A stretch of DNA of 64,000 nt from Chryseobacterium indologenes (GCF_001295265.1 NZ_LJOD01000001.1:62001-126000); one strand, 5' to 3'. Positions 26,404 through 36,083 are shown, numbered from the stretch's first letter. Notes: a model not told the origin generated them from the letters alone. A program made the numbers and translations.

Positions 26404-27219
26404 TTGAACACTAAAGAATACATATCATCCGGAATTATAGAATCTTATATTCTAGGACATGCTTCTCCCGAGGAAGCAGGGATTCTGGAATGTGTGATGA
26501 AGAATAATGCTGAAGTAAAAGCCGCTTTTGAAGAGGCACAAAAAACTTTGGAAAATCTTGCTACTGCCCAGGCTGTGCTACCTCCGGGTGATCTGAAGTC
26601 TAAAATCTGGAACAAAATCCAGCAGGAACAAATTCTTCAGGAAGAATCTGAAATTTCTACTCCACTACACTCTCCTGTTATTCAACCATGGGAAGAAGAA
26701 CAAAACAGTAAAAGAAATAATAACTGGAAAGCTATAGGTATTGCTGCTTCTGTTTTGTTTTTAGCAAGTACTGCGGGAAATCTTTTTTGGGTCAGCAAAC
26801 AATCTGAAGTACAGAAAGAAATTGCAAAAATGAAAACCGAGAAACAGTCCCTGGATTTCTCTATGCAGAAAATGAACCAGAAAATAGCCATGTTTTCCAA
26901 CCCTGATATGCAGACCGTAATGCTGAAAGGTGTAGAGAAACATCAGGATGCGAAAGCTATGGTATTCTGGGATAAGAAAACAAAACAGGTTTACCTTAAT
27001 GCTGAAAGTCTTCCAAAAGCTCCTGAGGGGATGCAGTACCAGCTTTGGGCTATTGAAGACGGAAAACCTGTAAGCGCAGGAATGTATTCTGAAGAGAAAG
27101 ACAGCAAGATTGTATTAGCTACTATTTCAAAGGCGCAGGCCTTTGCCATCACTCTTGAAAAAGAAGGAGGAAGCCCCGTTCCTACTATGGAAAATATGTA
27201 TGTTATGGGAGGAATATAA
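26404..27219 (+). CDS. RskA-type membrane anti-sigma factor
   Basis: A 271-residue protein. The N-terminal 80 residues (SGIIESYILGHASPEEA) form a zinc-less anti-sigma domain. One membrane helix, AIGIAASVLFLASTAGNLFW, lies near residue 110-130. A coiled-coil stretch follows, then an RskA-like C-terminal domain with VYLNAESLPKAPEGMQYQLW and the closing ITLEKEGGSPVPTMENM. It would hold the sigma factor at the membrane. Its start is TTG at 26404, one base after the sigma stop, so translation is probably coupled. Confidence 0.88.
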   Translation: MNTKEYISSGIIESYILGHASPEEAGILECVMKNNAEVKAAFEEAQKTLENLATAQAVLPPGDLKSKIWNKIQQEQILQEESEISTPLHSPVIQPWEEEQNSKRNNNWKAIGIAASVLFLASTAGNLFWVSKQSEVQKEIAKMKTEKQSLDFSMQKMNQKIAMFSNPDMQTVMLKGVEKHQDAKAMVFWDKKTKQVYLNAESLPKAPEGMQYQLWAIEDGKPVSAGMYSEEKDSKIVLATISKAQAFAITLEKEGGSPVPTMENMYVMGGI

Positions 27220-27233
27220 AAGTTAGATTTTTT

Positions 27234-27419
27234 TTATTGAGTCTCTCCTTTATAAATTCGAACCACTGTTTCTCCACTTTCTTTATAACTTTCTTCGAAG
27301 TATTCTGTGCCCCAATCGGTATAGGTTTGCGGATTTCCATCGAAAACTCTCAGCATTTCTTCCGAATAATCGGATGATCTCTTTTTTATTAACGGCTTTT
27401 TGAAACTTAAAAAACCTGT
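27234..27419 (-). pseudogene. C-terminal fragment of an unidentified gene
   Basis: A minus-strand open frame of 61 codons without a usable start at its head, though with an internal ATG at 27356. It ends at a TAA at 27234. The text is protein-like (VFDGNPQTYTDWGTEYFEES, then VVRIYKG) with flavobacterial codon use. It probably is the tail of a gene whose front was lost. It lies 60 bases beyond the 3' end of the LRR gene at 27480. Confidence 0.45.
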
Positions 27420-27479
27420 TTAAACTTTATGAAAAGTCCCTTTTAATAAAATCCGGAACAGGCTTAATGGTTTAAAATG

Positions 27480-29447
27480 TCAGATCCCGAATTCATCCTT
27501 TTCCCAAATCCATAAATTACGCAAGGGTAATCCACTGTAAATGGCTATTTCCGGACGGTCCAGCTGCGATTCTAAATTTAATTCATTATAATTATCCACT
27601 GCTATATTGACTTCCTTTAAATCCGGTAAAGTGTTCAATACCCTTATGTCTGTCACTTTTGTTTTGTATAAATCAAGACGTTCCAGTTTTTTTAACGGTT
27701 CCAATCCGGAAATATCGTCTACTTCATAACTTTCCAAGAGTGTCAGCCATTTCAGATTGGGGAATTTCGATATCCTTTCTAAATTAATTTTTCCCTGAAG
27801 GCCTGACAAATCTAATTTTTCAAGGGAAGGCTGTATTTCGAACGAAGAAAAATCTTTAATTTCACTATTCTGAAGATCCAGAACTTTCAGCTTTTTCAAG
27901 GTTTTCAGCTCCAGTTTCATTGCTCCGTGAAGTTTCAGAAATTCCAAATTAGGAAATCGATCCATCCCTTTAATATGACAATCATAGCCAGAAGCACTCA
28001 GTCTTTTTAAAGATTTTATTTCTGGAAGTGTTTTAAGATCAAATTTTCTGTCACTGACGATCCCAAGCGACTGTAAGCGTTTCAGATGCTCAAATCCGGT
28101 GAAACGTACTTTCGTTGAGATATCCGCTAAAATAAGCCTTAAAAATTCGAGCTTTTTTAACCTTCCTATATCGAAAGTCTGTTTTGTCTTTTTAATACTT
28201 ACATACAGCCTTTTGAGCTTTTTTAAAGTCAGAATGGATTCAACGGTCTTCGCTGAAACTTCAAAACCGATTTTTAAAGATTCCAGGGCTTTAAACTGTC
28301 CGACCGGATAGGTTTTCAGCCTATTCCGTAATTCATCTCTTTCATAAAACACCAGTTCTTTCAGCTGCTTTTTCAGAGGAAACAGTTTTAAAAAGTTCCG
28401 GACATCTGCATTTTCTTTTTCAAAACATGCTAATTCAAAACCTGTCAGATTAGGAAAGTGTTTGAAATAAGTATGTTTTTTGATGACAGAGTCTCTGAGT
28501 TCTATTCTTCTGATTTGTCTGGCAATAGGTAAAAAAGCATCCACATACAATATGGATTTGCCCAATGACAGGCTGGTTACCTTTTCAAATTTCCCCAGAT
28601 CATCAATCGTTTTTTCTTTAAAACTGGTAAAATGTAATTCATTAATATAATTTCTTAGAGACAGGATATTTTTTAAGCTAAATGGTTTTTCCCCCTTCAC
28701 CAAACTGCAGATCATTTCTTTATTAAAAGGATTTTCCTGTCCCTCTGTATCTTCAACTGTGGTATCGCTGTCTATCTCTATTTCTTTAAGCTTCTCAAAT
28801 CCCGAAATCCCTTTAAAACTTCCTATCCTGCAGTTTTTAAAATTAATATTTCTTACCGATTTTTTAAAGGGTATAAAAGAAATATCATCAAACTGCGAGT
28901 TGTAAACATCGATCATGCTGATAGATTTCTCTTTTATTTTTTTTGAATGACAGGTGAAGGTTATTTTGTCTAATTCTAAAGAATACAGTCCTCCGATATT
29001 GCTCAGTTCCTGAATATTATCAATATGACAGTTTTTAATGAAAAGATGCCTGAATATCTTTGTTGATTCCGATGCCTGCATACCATTCAGACAACAGGCA
29101 TCAAAGCTCATATTGGAAAACCGGACATCGTGTGGAAAGTCTCTTATGATATTGCCGCCATTATTTCTGAATGTTACATTATCAAGATAAAAATAACTGC
29201 AATGCTCCAGTTTTAATAATTCTGAAAAACTGGGAATAATACAGTTGGTGAGATCTACTTTTCTTACATTGCTGAGATAGGGCAAAAATCCGGAGAAATC
29301 ATCAATGGTTACATCCTTAAGCTTTAATACTGTCAGGCAATCTGATTTTTCATGGTCTTCGCCTGGCGTGATGCCCAGAATCTCTTCTATTTTTTTAATT
29401 TCCTGTTCTGTTTCCAATGGTGTATTTATTTGATCATTTTCTTTCAT
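27480..29447 (-). CDS. Cytoplasmic leucine-rich-repeat protein
   Basis: About 655 residues with no signal peptide. After a short acidic head, LRRs run along the whole length, clearest in the second half: LKRLYVSIKKTKQ, LEFLRLILADIS, LKRLSASGYDC, LEFLKLHGAMKLE, LKVLDLQNSEIKD, LEKLDLSGLQGK, LERLDLYKTKVTD. I take ATG 29447 rather than TTG 29453; the stop of the upstream membrane-protein gene is directly ahead, suggesting translational coupling. LRRs point to protein recognition. A degraded copy of its 3' end occurs at 36508-36573. Confidence 0.75.
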   Translation of the reverse strand: MKENDQINTPLETEQEIKKIEEILGITPGEDHEKSDCLTVLKLKDVTIDDFSGFLPYLSNVRKVDLTNCIIPSFSELLKLEHCSYFYLDNVTFRNNGGNIIRDFPHDVRFSNMSFDACCLNGMQASESTKIFRHLFIKNCHIDNIQELSNIGGLYSLELDKITFTCHSKKIKEKSISMIDVYNSQFDDISFIPFKKSVRNINFKNCRIGSFKGISGFEKLKEIEIDSDTTVEDTEGQENPFNKEMICSLVKGEKPFSLKNILSLRNYINELHFTSFKEKTIDDLGKFEKVTSLSLGKSILYVDAFLPIARQIRRIELRDSVIKKHTYFKHFPNLTGFELACFEKENADVRNFLKLFPLKKQLKELVFYERDELRNRLKTYPVGQFKALESLKIGFEVSAKTVESILTLKKLKRLYVSIKKTKQTFDIGRLKKLEFLRLILADISTKVRFTGFEHLKRLQSLGIVSDRKFDLKTLPEIKSLKRLSASGYDCHIKGMDRFPNLEFLKLHGAMKLELKTLKKLKVLDLQNSEIKDFSSFEIQPSLEKLDLSGLQGKINLERISKFPNLKWLTLLESYEVDDISGLEPLKKLERLDLYKTKVTDIRVLNTLPDLKEVNIAVDNYNELNLESQLDRPEIAIYSGLPLRNLWIWEKDEFGI

Positions 29448-29453
29448 TTCCAA

Positions 29454-29798
29454 TCAGTCTAATATAAAAAGTATACTATAAAATAACGGCAGCAGGGCCA
29501 ATACAAACGGGATTAGTATCAGGTATTTTCCTTTTTGTGCCGCGTCGGCTTTCTGCTGAAGAGACATTTCTCTGTATTCCTGCAATGTCTGTTCAAAAAA
29601 GTGTTTCCTGCCCATTATGATAAAAATAAGCCCATAAAACAAGCCAATGGATAAAAGCCCCAATATCCTTCCTAAAAGTCTTCCTCCAGAGGTATGTATC
29701 GTTTCAAATACTTCGTCAGAAAAACGGCTGCTTAAAAATTCTAAATTCCATAAGGCATAATCAATAATAAATATAAGGACTGTTCCGGCGAGTACCAT
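29454..29798 (-). CDS. Small membrane protein of unknown function
   Basis: A 114-residue protein with three membrane helices (VLAGTVLIFIIDYALW, ILGLLSIGLFYGLIFIIM and LILIPFVLALLPLFYSILF). The cytoplasmic loop EQTLQEYREMSLQQKADAAQ is charged and helical. The family is not recognised. Its stop lies directly before the LRR gene start. Confidence 0.6.
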   Translation of the reverse strand: MVLAGTVLIFIIDYALWNLEFLSSRFSDEVFETIHTSGGRLLGRILGLLSIGLFYGLIFIIMGRKHFFEQTLQEYREMSLQQKADAAQKGKYLILIPFVLALLPLFYSILFILD

Positions 29799-29830
29799 AG
29801 ATCGTTCAGGAAAATATTTATCCGTGTTTT

Positions 29831-30430
29831 TTAATCTTCATCCTCTTCATCGTCATACTGATTATCTTCTTCCAGAACTTTCTCCACCCATTGTATGGTT
29901 TCCTGGGCTTTGGGATCATCCTTTCCGATAATGATCAGGGCACGCAAAACATCATCGGCAACAAATGCGTCAAAGCTTCCATCCGATTCATATTCGTCTT
30001 CAATGATCTCAATAAGATTTCTGATAATAGCAGCTTTGTTTTTAGCGGTCCAGCCCGGTTCCAGATCTCCCCATGCTTTACTGAAAAAATATAAGGCGGA
30101 CGTAAAATCTTCGTACTCCACAATATCATCATTCAGGTAATTGGTGATTTCGTCCTGAATGGAAGCAATTTCTCCAGAGTGTAAGGGAGCCAGTTTTCCG
30201 ATCAGAATGTAGATCGACCAGTAAGGTTTGAATAGACTGTAATCCCGGCTCAGGCCATACTTTATGGCTTCAGTCATCTGGCTGATGATGTTGGGAGAAA
30301 GCTTTGTTTCATACTTCAACTCCTTCAGGAAGTCAAAAGTATCAGACAGTTTCCGTTCTTCCTGTTCTTTTACTGAAATTAAAACCTCAGCAATTTTCTT
30401 TTCAAGCTCTTCATTCATCTGATATTCCAT
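29831..30430 (-). CDS. Acidic hypothetical protein, immunity-like
   Basis: A 199-residue, strongly acidic, all-helical soluble protein with the C-terminus DNQYDDEEDED. The helix pairs resemble HEAT-type packing (GLSRDYSLFKPYWSIYILIG; AFVADDVLRALIIIG). Small acidic proteins of this kind often act as immunity partners of basic toxins, but no toxin sits beside it, so that is only a suggestion. Same strand and block as the LRR and SUFU-like genes. Confidence 0.5.
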   Translation of the reverse strand: MEYQMNEELEKKIAEVLISVKEQEERKLSDTFDFLKELKYETKLSPNIISQMTEAIKYGLSRDYSLFKPYWSIYILIGKLAPLHSGEIASIQDEITNYLNDDIVEYEDFTSALYFFSKAWGDLEPGWTAKNKAAIIRNLIEIIEDEYESDGSFDAFVADDVLRALIIIGKDDPKAQETIQWVEKVLEEDNQYDDEEDED

Positions 30431-30462
30431 AGCTGTAATTTTTTTCTTAAATCCGTCATAAA

Positions 30463-30488
30463 GCCCACTCCGGAAAATCAGAATGGGC
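30463..30488 (-). terminator. Minus-strand terminator after the SUFU-like gene
   Basis: GCCCACTC (30463-30470) and GAATGGGC (30481-30488) form a hairpin that pairs fully only in minus-strand RNA, through a G-U wobble, followed there by UUUAU. It could separate the 30509 gene from those downstream. Confidence 0.4.
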
Positions 30489-30508
30489 CTGGTATAATCT
30501 AATTGTTG

Positions 30509-31975
30509 TTAAAAAGGAAACAAAGGGGTAAGAACCATTCCCTGGGCTTCCGGCGCGGTCTGGGTATATTCCGGCTGGTAAGTCAACGGAACCAGATTCA
30601 TTTCTCCATTATCTTTCCATCCCTGAATAATTTCTCCTTTTGCTGCATTGACGATGTCGTTATCTTTACTTCTGAGTTTTGTTCTTTTCAGCCATTTAGC
30701 ATCAAAAGGTTTGATGGAAATCATTAAAATTTCTTCCAGGCTAAGCTGCACTTTTTGCGGAACCAATTTGGATTCCATTCCCAGCATTATTCCCAGACTG
30801 CCATCTTTTAAGAATCTTCCTGGCGTTAAAAAGCTTCTGAGGTTATGGTTTTCATTGTTCTCGCGGTTTACCCACAACTCAATGTTATCTTCCATAAATT
30901 CAACGGTAAAATATTGGTGTGCAAGCATCAGGTTTTTGATATCTCCATGGCCTAAGGCTACCTGAGAAGTACTGTTGATCAAAGCCATAGCAAAATGCTT
31001 ATGCATTACTTCGAAAGGAATGTCTCCGTAGAATTCCATATAAAATTCAGCTCCGATACCGTTATACTGCAGATTTGCATCATCACGTGACGAAGTATAA
31101 ATATCCGATAAACCATCTGTTACCAAAATAGTTGTTTCCGGAGTATGAATGACACGCATTTTACAGGAATTATGTACCGTGCTGTTTTCAGGCCAGGAAT
31201 AATCCCTGAAACCACCGACACGCAGATAAATGATACGATCGTCTAAGGTTCCCAGTGAACGGAAAAAATCGTGACGCAACCGTACGCCTTCCTTAAAGGC
31301 ATCCTGCCGCTTTCTGTATTCCGGTTCTACTTCAATATGATCAATGGCGAGCAGGCTCAATCCATGTTCTTCGAATGCAGGAATAGATTGTGCTTCTATT
31401 TTTCCGTTTTCATACCTGAAATAAAAGGCTTCCATACCTCCGACAAGATGATAGATGGATTCTAAATCTTTACTGTTCCTCATAAAATCCAAAGAACGCA
31501 TCGTAGAATCATCATAATACACAGTGGAGTCGATAAACATTCCCAATTCATCTGCTTCCTGGCTAAAACGGGCCAGCATTTCACTTTTGACTGTTTTTTC
31601 GTCCCGGTAAGATTCGTTTTCAATGCTGTATTTAATATCTTCCAGATACATGGCAACAGTATATTCTTCTGCCACAATAGACTCTCCTTTTTTGAACGTG
31701 AATCTCACTTTGGAATGAGTAGGAAAGAAATCAATCAGTGAATGCGGTCTTGTTTCCTCAATTTTATCCAAATGTTCTTCGATTTCATCGGAACTGTTAC
31801 TATTGTATACAATACCATTTTCGCGAAATTTCACCGTTCCTCCCGTACTTCCATATTTTGTTTTTGTAATTTCTGTAAAATACTCCCGTCCTTCAACCAG
31901 TAAAGGCTGCAGTTTTTCAGAAATTTCTGCCAACGTATTCTGTGCTTCTTCTGAGTTTAAATGATTGTTTTCCAT
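30509..31975 (-). CDS. SUFU-like domain protein
   Basis: A 488-residue soluble protein. The second half resembles suppressor-of-fused (SUFU, PF05076-like) domains: TTILVTDGLSDIYTSS, then GAEFYMEFYGDIPFEVM and LGHGDIKNLM. In bacteria SUFU-superfamily proteins are known as immunity proteins in polymorphic toxin loci. The first 200 residues are unassigned. It leads into the immunity-like gene at 29831, with a possible terminator between. The domain call is from pattern memory and is moderate. Confidence 0.5.
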   Translation of the reverse strand: MENNHLNSEEAQNTLAEISEKLQPLLVEGREYFTEITKTKYGSTGGTVKFRENGIVYNSNSSDEIEEHLDKIEETRPHSLIDFFPTHSKVRFTFKKGESIVAEEYTVAMYLEDIKYSIENESYRDEKTVKSEMLARFSQEADELGMFIDSTVYYDDSTMRSLDFMRNSKDLESIYHLVGGMEAFYFRYENGKIEAQSIPAFEEHGLSLLAIDHIEVEPEYRKRQDAFKEGVRLRHDFFRSLGTLDDRIIYLRVGGFRDYSWPENSTVHNSCKMRVIHTPETTILVTDGLSDIYTSSRDDANLQYNGIGAEFYMEFYGDIPFEVMHKHFAMALINSTSQVALGHGDIKNLMLAHQYFTVEFMEDNIELWVNRENNENHNLRSFLTPGRFLKDGSLGIMLGMESKLVPQKVQLSLEEILMISIKPFDAKWLKRTKLRSKDNDIVNAAKGEIIQGWKDNGEMNLVPLTYQPEYTQTAPEAQGMVLTPLFPF

Positions 31976-32013
31976 AATTTTATTATTAGTTTAAAACATT
32001 TATTCTTTAATTT

Positions 32014-32322
32014 TTATAGCCAGTCTCCATGAAATGCCTTCATTTGCTCAACCGTTCCCTCGAACTGTGCTTCTGTAAATGCATCCTGCAAACGCATAAG
32101 GCTTCCACGCTGTGCTGCAAAAAAAACGGTCTTCCTGTCTGTTACCATTTTGAATAATGATTCATAGTGACCTTCTCTCAGATAAATATATCCGAATTCC
32201 ACTTTTGTATAGGCTAAATCAGCAAAGTCTTCACCTTCTGTTAATTCTCCTACTGCGGTATTGGCAAGAATTTCTTTTACTTCTTTAAGCTGGCCGCCTG
32301 ATAATTTTTCTGCTTTTTCCAT
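32014..32322 (-). CDS. Hypothetical protein
   Basis: A 102-residue, mildly acidic soluble protein (LSGGQLKEVKEILANTAVGE, then FGYIYLREGHYESLFKM). The family is not recognised. It sits 38 bases before the SUFU-like gene and 32 bases after the gene at 32355, so it is probably co-transcribed with both. Confidence 0.5.
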   Translation of the reverse strand: MEKAEKLSGGQLKEVKEILANTAVGELTEGEDFADLAYTKVEFGYIYLREGHYESLFKMVTDRKTVFFAAQRGSLMRLQDAFTEAQFEGTVEQMKAFHGDWL

Positions 32323-32354
32323 GTTTATTTTTCTTTGTTAGGTTTTGGTTATTA

Positions 32355-33605
32355 TTAATCGTATTCACTAAAGATGTAAGAAAACGGCTCTAAAGGATAT
32401 TGCTCCAGCCATTTCGCATCGGTTACTTTAACCGTTATTTCATAAGCAGGCCATTTTTCAAAAGAATAGAGATCTATAATTTCTTCATTGCTCAATGGGT
32501 AAAAGTCCGGATAAGGTACATCCCTTATTTTTTCTATTTTTGAGCTCACGATGAACTGTTCGGCGATCTCCCTGTGTCTGAGGTAGAGTGTATGGGTATC
32601 CCTAATGTCTTTTTCTTTTATAATGGCATTTAGTTTTTCAAACAAAGGTCCCTCTATCTCGTACTCCTTACCGGAAAAGGATTCCAATCGTTTTAGCATA
32701 AACTTCAGCACACTCATTTTTGTTTCCAGAAATATACGGTCATCATCTTCACTCATGATCATCAGTTTGAAAGAAATAGTATCGCCATTGATTACTGTTT
32801 CATACACTACGGGACTGCTCCATCTCAAAATAGATTCAGGAGAGCTGGCATAGGCATCCTTTTTCTTCGGATTCAAAACCATTTGGGTCATTTTGCCATC
32901 AATATAAGAAGACCCCATACTGCCACTACCACATTTTACGATCCCCCAGTCCGTTTCACGCCGGTATAAAATCCCAAACGACTTTTCTGTTCTCACAAGG
33001 GTTCCCTCCCACTTTTGCAGATTTTCGTCAGACAGATCGGTAATCACCGTATCGGAATCCTTATAATATTTCTCGCCCAATGCGGGAAACCACAAAATAT
33101 CTTTCGGAGTATTGAGCAGGTAATCCGGTATCATATACTTCCAGATAGGCATAAAACCTTCTTTTGAAGCCAAGTCTGAAGCAACAACAGGAGTTTCGTC
33201 CTGAACTGGAAATCTGGGTTCACAGGCATCGTATTCCCGTGCCGGATCAAATGCCGCCGAATCCCAATAATTCATATCTTTCAGGTGCTCCAGCCATGCA
33301 GGATGTGTTACGGTGATATCCAAAACTCCATTCTTCCATCCTCTTTTGTTGGGCTTCCCCATTTTCAGATCCACCGACTGAATAAAAGCCCGTGCGTTTT
33401 CCCTCATCCATGATTCATCAAGGGTATCATCAAAATCAACTTCTTTTTTTATAGGAGAATCGTTATTAACGTTACGGTAAAGCAGCATTAATGCGAATCC
33501 CGGCGAAGCATGAATGTAATTGCTGTCAGGATGAATAACCTGAACACTGATTTGGATTTTTGATTCCTGGCGTTTTATAACACCAACTTCGTAGAGTGAT
33601 GACAT
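32355..33605 (-). CDS. Hypothetical protein, 416 residues
   Basis: A soluble protein without signal peptide. It shares style with the SUFU-like neighbour: two-domain, acidic, with a C-terminal VTDAKWLEQYPLEPFSY; compare FDAKWLKR near the end of that neighbour. The shared 'AKWL' element hints that both are built on related C-terminal units. Function unknown. It heads a three-gene run (32355, 32014, 30509). Confidence 0.5.
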   Translation of the reverse strand: MSSLYEVGVIKRQESKIQISVQVIHPDSNYIHASPGFALMLLYRNVNNDSPIKKEVDFDDTLDESWMRENARAFIQSVDLKMGKPNKRGWKNGVLDITVTHPAWLEHLKDMNYWDSAAFDPAREYDACEPRFPVQDETPVVASDLASKEGFMPIWKYMIPDYLLNTPKDILWFPALGEKYYKDSDTVITDLSDENLQKWEGTLVRTEKSFGILYRRETDWGIVKCGSGSMGSSYIDGKMTQMVLNPKKKDAYASSPESILRWSSPVVYETVINGDTISFKLMIMSEDDDRIFLETKMSVLKFMLKRLESFSGKEYEIEGPLFEKLNAIIKEKDIRDTHTLYLRHREIAEQFIVSSKIEKIRDVPYPDFYPLSNEEIIDLYSFEKWPAYEITVKVTDAKWLEQYPLEPFSYIFSEYD

Positions 33606-33669
33606 TGTAATTGTTTTTAAATATTAAGTAAATTCCTTCGCTATTCTGACTTTTTGGATTATATTTAAG

Positions 33670-34977
33670 TTATTCTATATCAACATACTGCACCATAGCA
33701 CCGTTTGATTTCTTTGTATCATAAAAGAAACATTCCACTGTATGCTCATCCGGTATTTTTAATTTTCCCGGATAATAATTTTCTGAGAGATTTGAGCTGA
33801 TTTTTTTAGTAAGTTCCAGATCAGAATTATAAACATAATACTCCCAGCGATTGTTTTCATTTAGTGAGAGCACTACGATATTACCGTTAGTAAACACCGC
33901 CATTTTTGCCGATTCTATATAATCAAACAATTTAATTTTAATGTTTTTTTTAATATCAAAACCGGCATTTGTTTTCGTCAGATCCATTTTTTTATACCCA
34001 ATTCTCTGGGTTAAAAAAACAGGATTATTTGAGGAATCAATATAGAATCCATTATATTTTACCAGCTTCGCATCCATATACATACGATCATTAAAGTATT
34101 TAAATGCTGTCTGCTCTTCAAGGGTTCTGCCATCAAACTTATAAATATATGTTTTATATATCATATCAAAATGGTTCAGGCCAGAGGCAGCGAAATAGTA
34201 ATCTGGCCCCACCTTTGAAATCCCTGATATATCTATTCTGCCCTTATCGTGATTCACCGAAATGACGTGGGAAATCTGGTCCAGAACTTTTGGGAAAAAT
34301 TCTTCTTTATCATCATGAAATTTATTCAGGTCAACCGTGATCACTTCAAGCTTCTGATAATCTCTGATTTCTTCAGAAGCCACTAATACATGAATTTTAT
34401 CTTTTTCAAAAATCAGATCTTTCAGATAGCAGGAATAATCGTTTTTAATAGCATACGTGGTGCCGTACTGTTCAAGATCCAGAACTGTAATCATAGGCTG
34501 CCATCCGTGGACAAAAAGATCCTTTGAATCCTTAAAGCCATACGTATTACTTCCAACGATGAATTTTTTAAGCTCCGCATTATAGCTGATTGCCTGTGGT
34601 GAAAAAGTGGAACTGATTTTTATGGGTTTATAATTTTTATCGGTTGAAATCACTACATATCTGTCATCATCAGAGGTATCTGAAAAATCAATTGCTTTAT
34701 TGATGAACGGAGATCTTTTTTTGGCATCCTTTTCCAAAACTTTAATTCGTCCAATAAGCATGTGATTACCCAGTTCATCGGTCGCCTCATCAAATATGAT
34801 GACCCAGAATCCTTTAAAATAAACAGGATATTCTTTAATTGCCGCATCCGGAATTCCGGGTTTTGGCGCTCCGGTATTGATCCGGGAGAAGACAGTTTTA
34901 TTTTTAGAAGCTGGTTTCTGTTGGGCCAATACCGGCAATCCGGCTAAAAATGTGGTAAGAATAATATATTTTTTCAT
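33670..34977 (-). CDS. Secreted propeller-like protein
   Basis: A 435-residue protein with signal peptide (YIILTTFLAGLPVLAQ). The mature part is repeated short beta units (MLIGRIKVLEKD, IHVLVASEE, IDISGISKVG, MAVFTNGNIVVLSLNEN), in the manner of a beta-propeller. It overlaps the preceding gene by four bases (ATGA), so the two are translationally coupled. It resembles the protein at 21163 in layout. Function unknown. Confidence 0.55.
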   Translation of the reverse strand: MKKYIILTTFLAGLPVLAQQKPASKNKTVFSRINTGAPKPGIPDAAIKEYPVYFKGFWVIIFDEATDELGNHMLIGRIKVLEKDAKKRSPFINKAIDFSDTSDDDRYVVISTDKNYKPIKISSTFSPQAISYNAELKKFIVGSNTYGFKDSKDLFVHGWQPMITVLDLEQYGTTYAIKNDYSCYLKDLIFEKDKIHVLVASEEIRDYQKLEVITVDLNKFHDDKEEFFPKVLDQISHVISVNHDKGRIDISGISKVGPDYYFAASGLNHFDMIYKTYIYKFDGRTLEEQTAFKYFNDRMYMDAKLVKYNGFYIDSSNNPVFLTQRIGYKKMDLTKTNAGFDIKKNIKIKLFDYIESAKMAVFTNGNIVVLSLNENNRWEYYVYNSDLELTKKISSNLSENYYPGKLKIPDEHTVECFFYDTKKSNGAMVQYVDIE

Positions 34978-36083
34978 GGTTTTGCAGGTTTTTGCGGAAA
35001 TATATCAACTCCTTTGGAAACAAAAAACACTCTCAGGAATTCTCTTTTGCTATTGCATTCCTGACCATAATTCATTTTCCGGGAACTGAACTCAATCTGA
35101 CCGCAATCAAAAGACAGAGCTATGTATTCAAAAGGTTTATCGTTCTCATCTAGAAAAACGATTGCATTTTTAAATTCGGGGCAGTCTAATTTCTCATTGA
35201 CTATCATTTCCAGTTTTTTATACCCATAATTATAGAAGATATCAGTTAATCTGCTAATATCGACTTTATTAAGCTGTTTAGACGATTGAGCGATTGACAA
35301 ATCGGTTATTCTGGGAGTTTCAGCATAATACGATAATTCTTTATCTTTATCCGTAAAGGAGATTAACAATATTTTTTTAGCTTTATTGAAAGGATAAAAA
35401 GAGGTTCTTTCAGCTTCTGTAAATTTATGCTGATGCACACAGTCCATGCCCTCAGCTTTTGAATCTTTATCTGTTAAAATTTCCGGGATACCGGTAGATT
35501 CATCATATTTCTGCAAGCTGGATAAAGGGATACCTTTGGATTTAACATATTTATTCAGATATTCCAGAATCGGGAACGGATCTGTTAATTCTTCCAAATC
35601 CACCTTTGGATAATGCTCAGCCATCCAGGCATCAAATTTCTCTGTCTTGGATTTCAGTTCCTTCATATAAGCATCATAGCCCTCTGTTGGCGTAAACGCA
35701 ACTTCATCTACTTCTCCTTCTACTGTGGTGATGGTCATATTCCATTTCGGAAATTTAACGTCAAGCAATTTAAAAAACTGTGACTGTTCTTCTACCACAT
35801 AATAGCTTTTGTCATTTTGTGTCGTTTTTTTAATGATCTTATATTTGGAAAGCAACGTTTCGGAATCATCAAAATAATAGGTAAAAAAATCATACCTGTT
35901 TAAAATCTCATCTGAGGATTCATTTTTGAATTTAAAATCAGGTGTTGTCATCATCGCCAATTCCTTCTTCTGATAGTTGTTGAAATAGCTTATGAATTGA
36001 TCTGCCAGAGACATTTTCTGTGCAGATACTGTAACAGAACTTACTGCTGCCATTAACAGGCATAAGTATAATTTGGTTTTCAT
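34974..36083 (-). CDS. Secreted protein of unknown function
   Basis: A 369-residue protein with signal peptide (LYLCLLMAAVSSVTVSAQ). The mature chain is mixed alpha/beta, with a well-defined final unit (YGYKKLEMIVNEKLDCPEF). No catalytic motif is seen. It is the first gene of the minus-strand block and overlaps the next by four bases. The family is not recognised. Confidence 0.55.
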   Translation of the reverse strand: MKTKLYLCLLMAAVSSVTVSAQKMSLADQFISYFNNYQKKELAMMTTPDFKFKNESSDEILNRYDFFTYYFDDSETLLSKYKIIKKTTQNDKSYYVVEEQSQFFKLLDVKFPKWNMTITTVEGEVDEVAFTPTEGYDAYMKELKSKTEKFDAWMAEHYPKVDLEELTDPFPILEYLNKYVKSKGIPLSSLQKYDESTGIPEILTDKDSKAEGMDCVHQHKFTEAERTSFYPFNKAKKILLISFTDKDKELSYYAETPRITDLSIAQSSKQLNKVDISRLTDIFYNYGYKKLEMIVNEKLDCPEFKNAIVFLDENDKPFEYIALSFDCGQIEFSSRKMNYGQECNSKREFLRVFFVSKGVDIFPQKPAKP

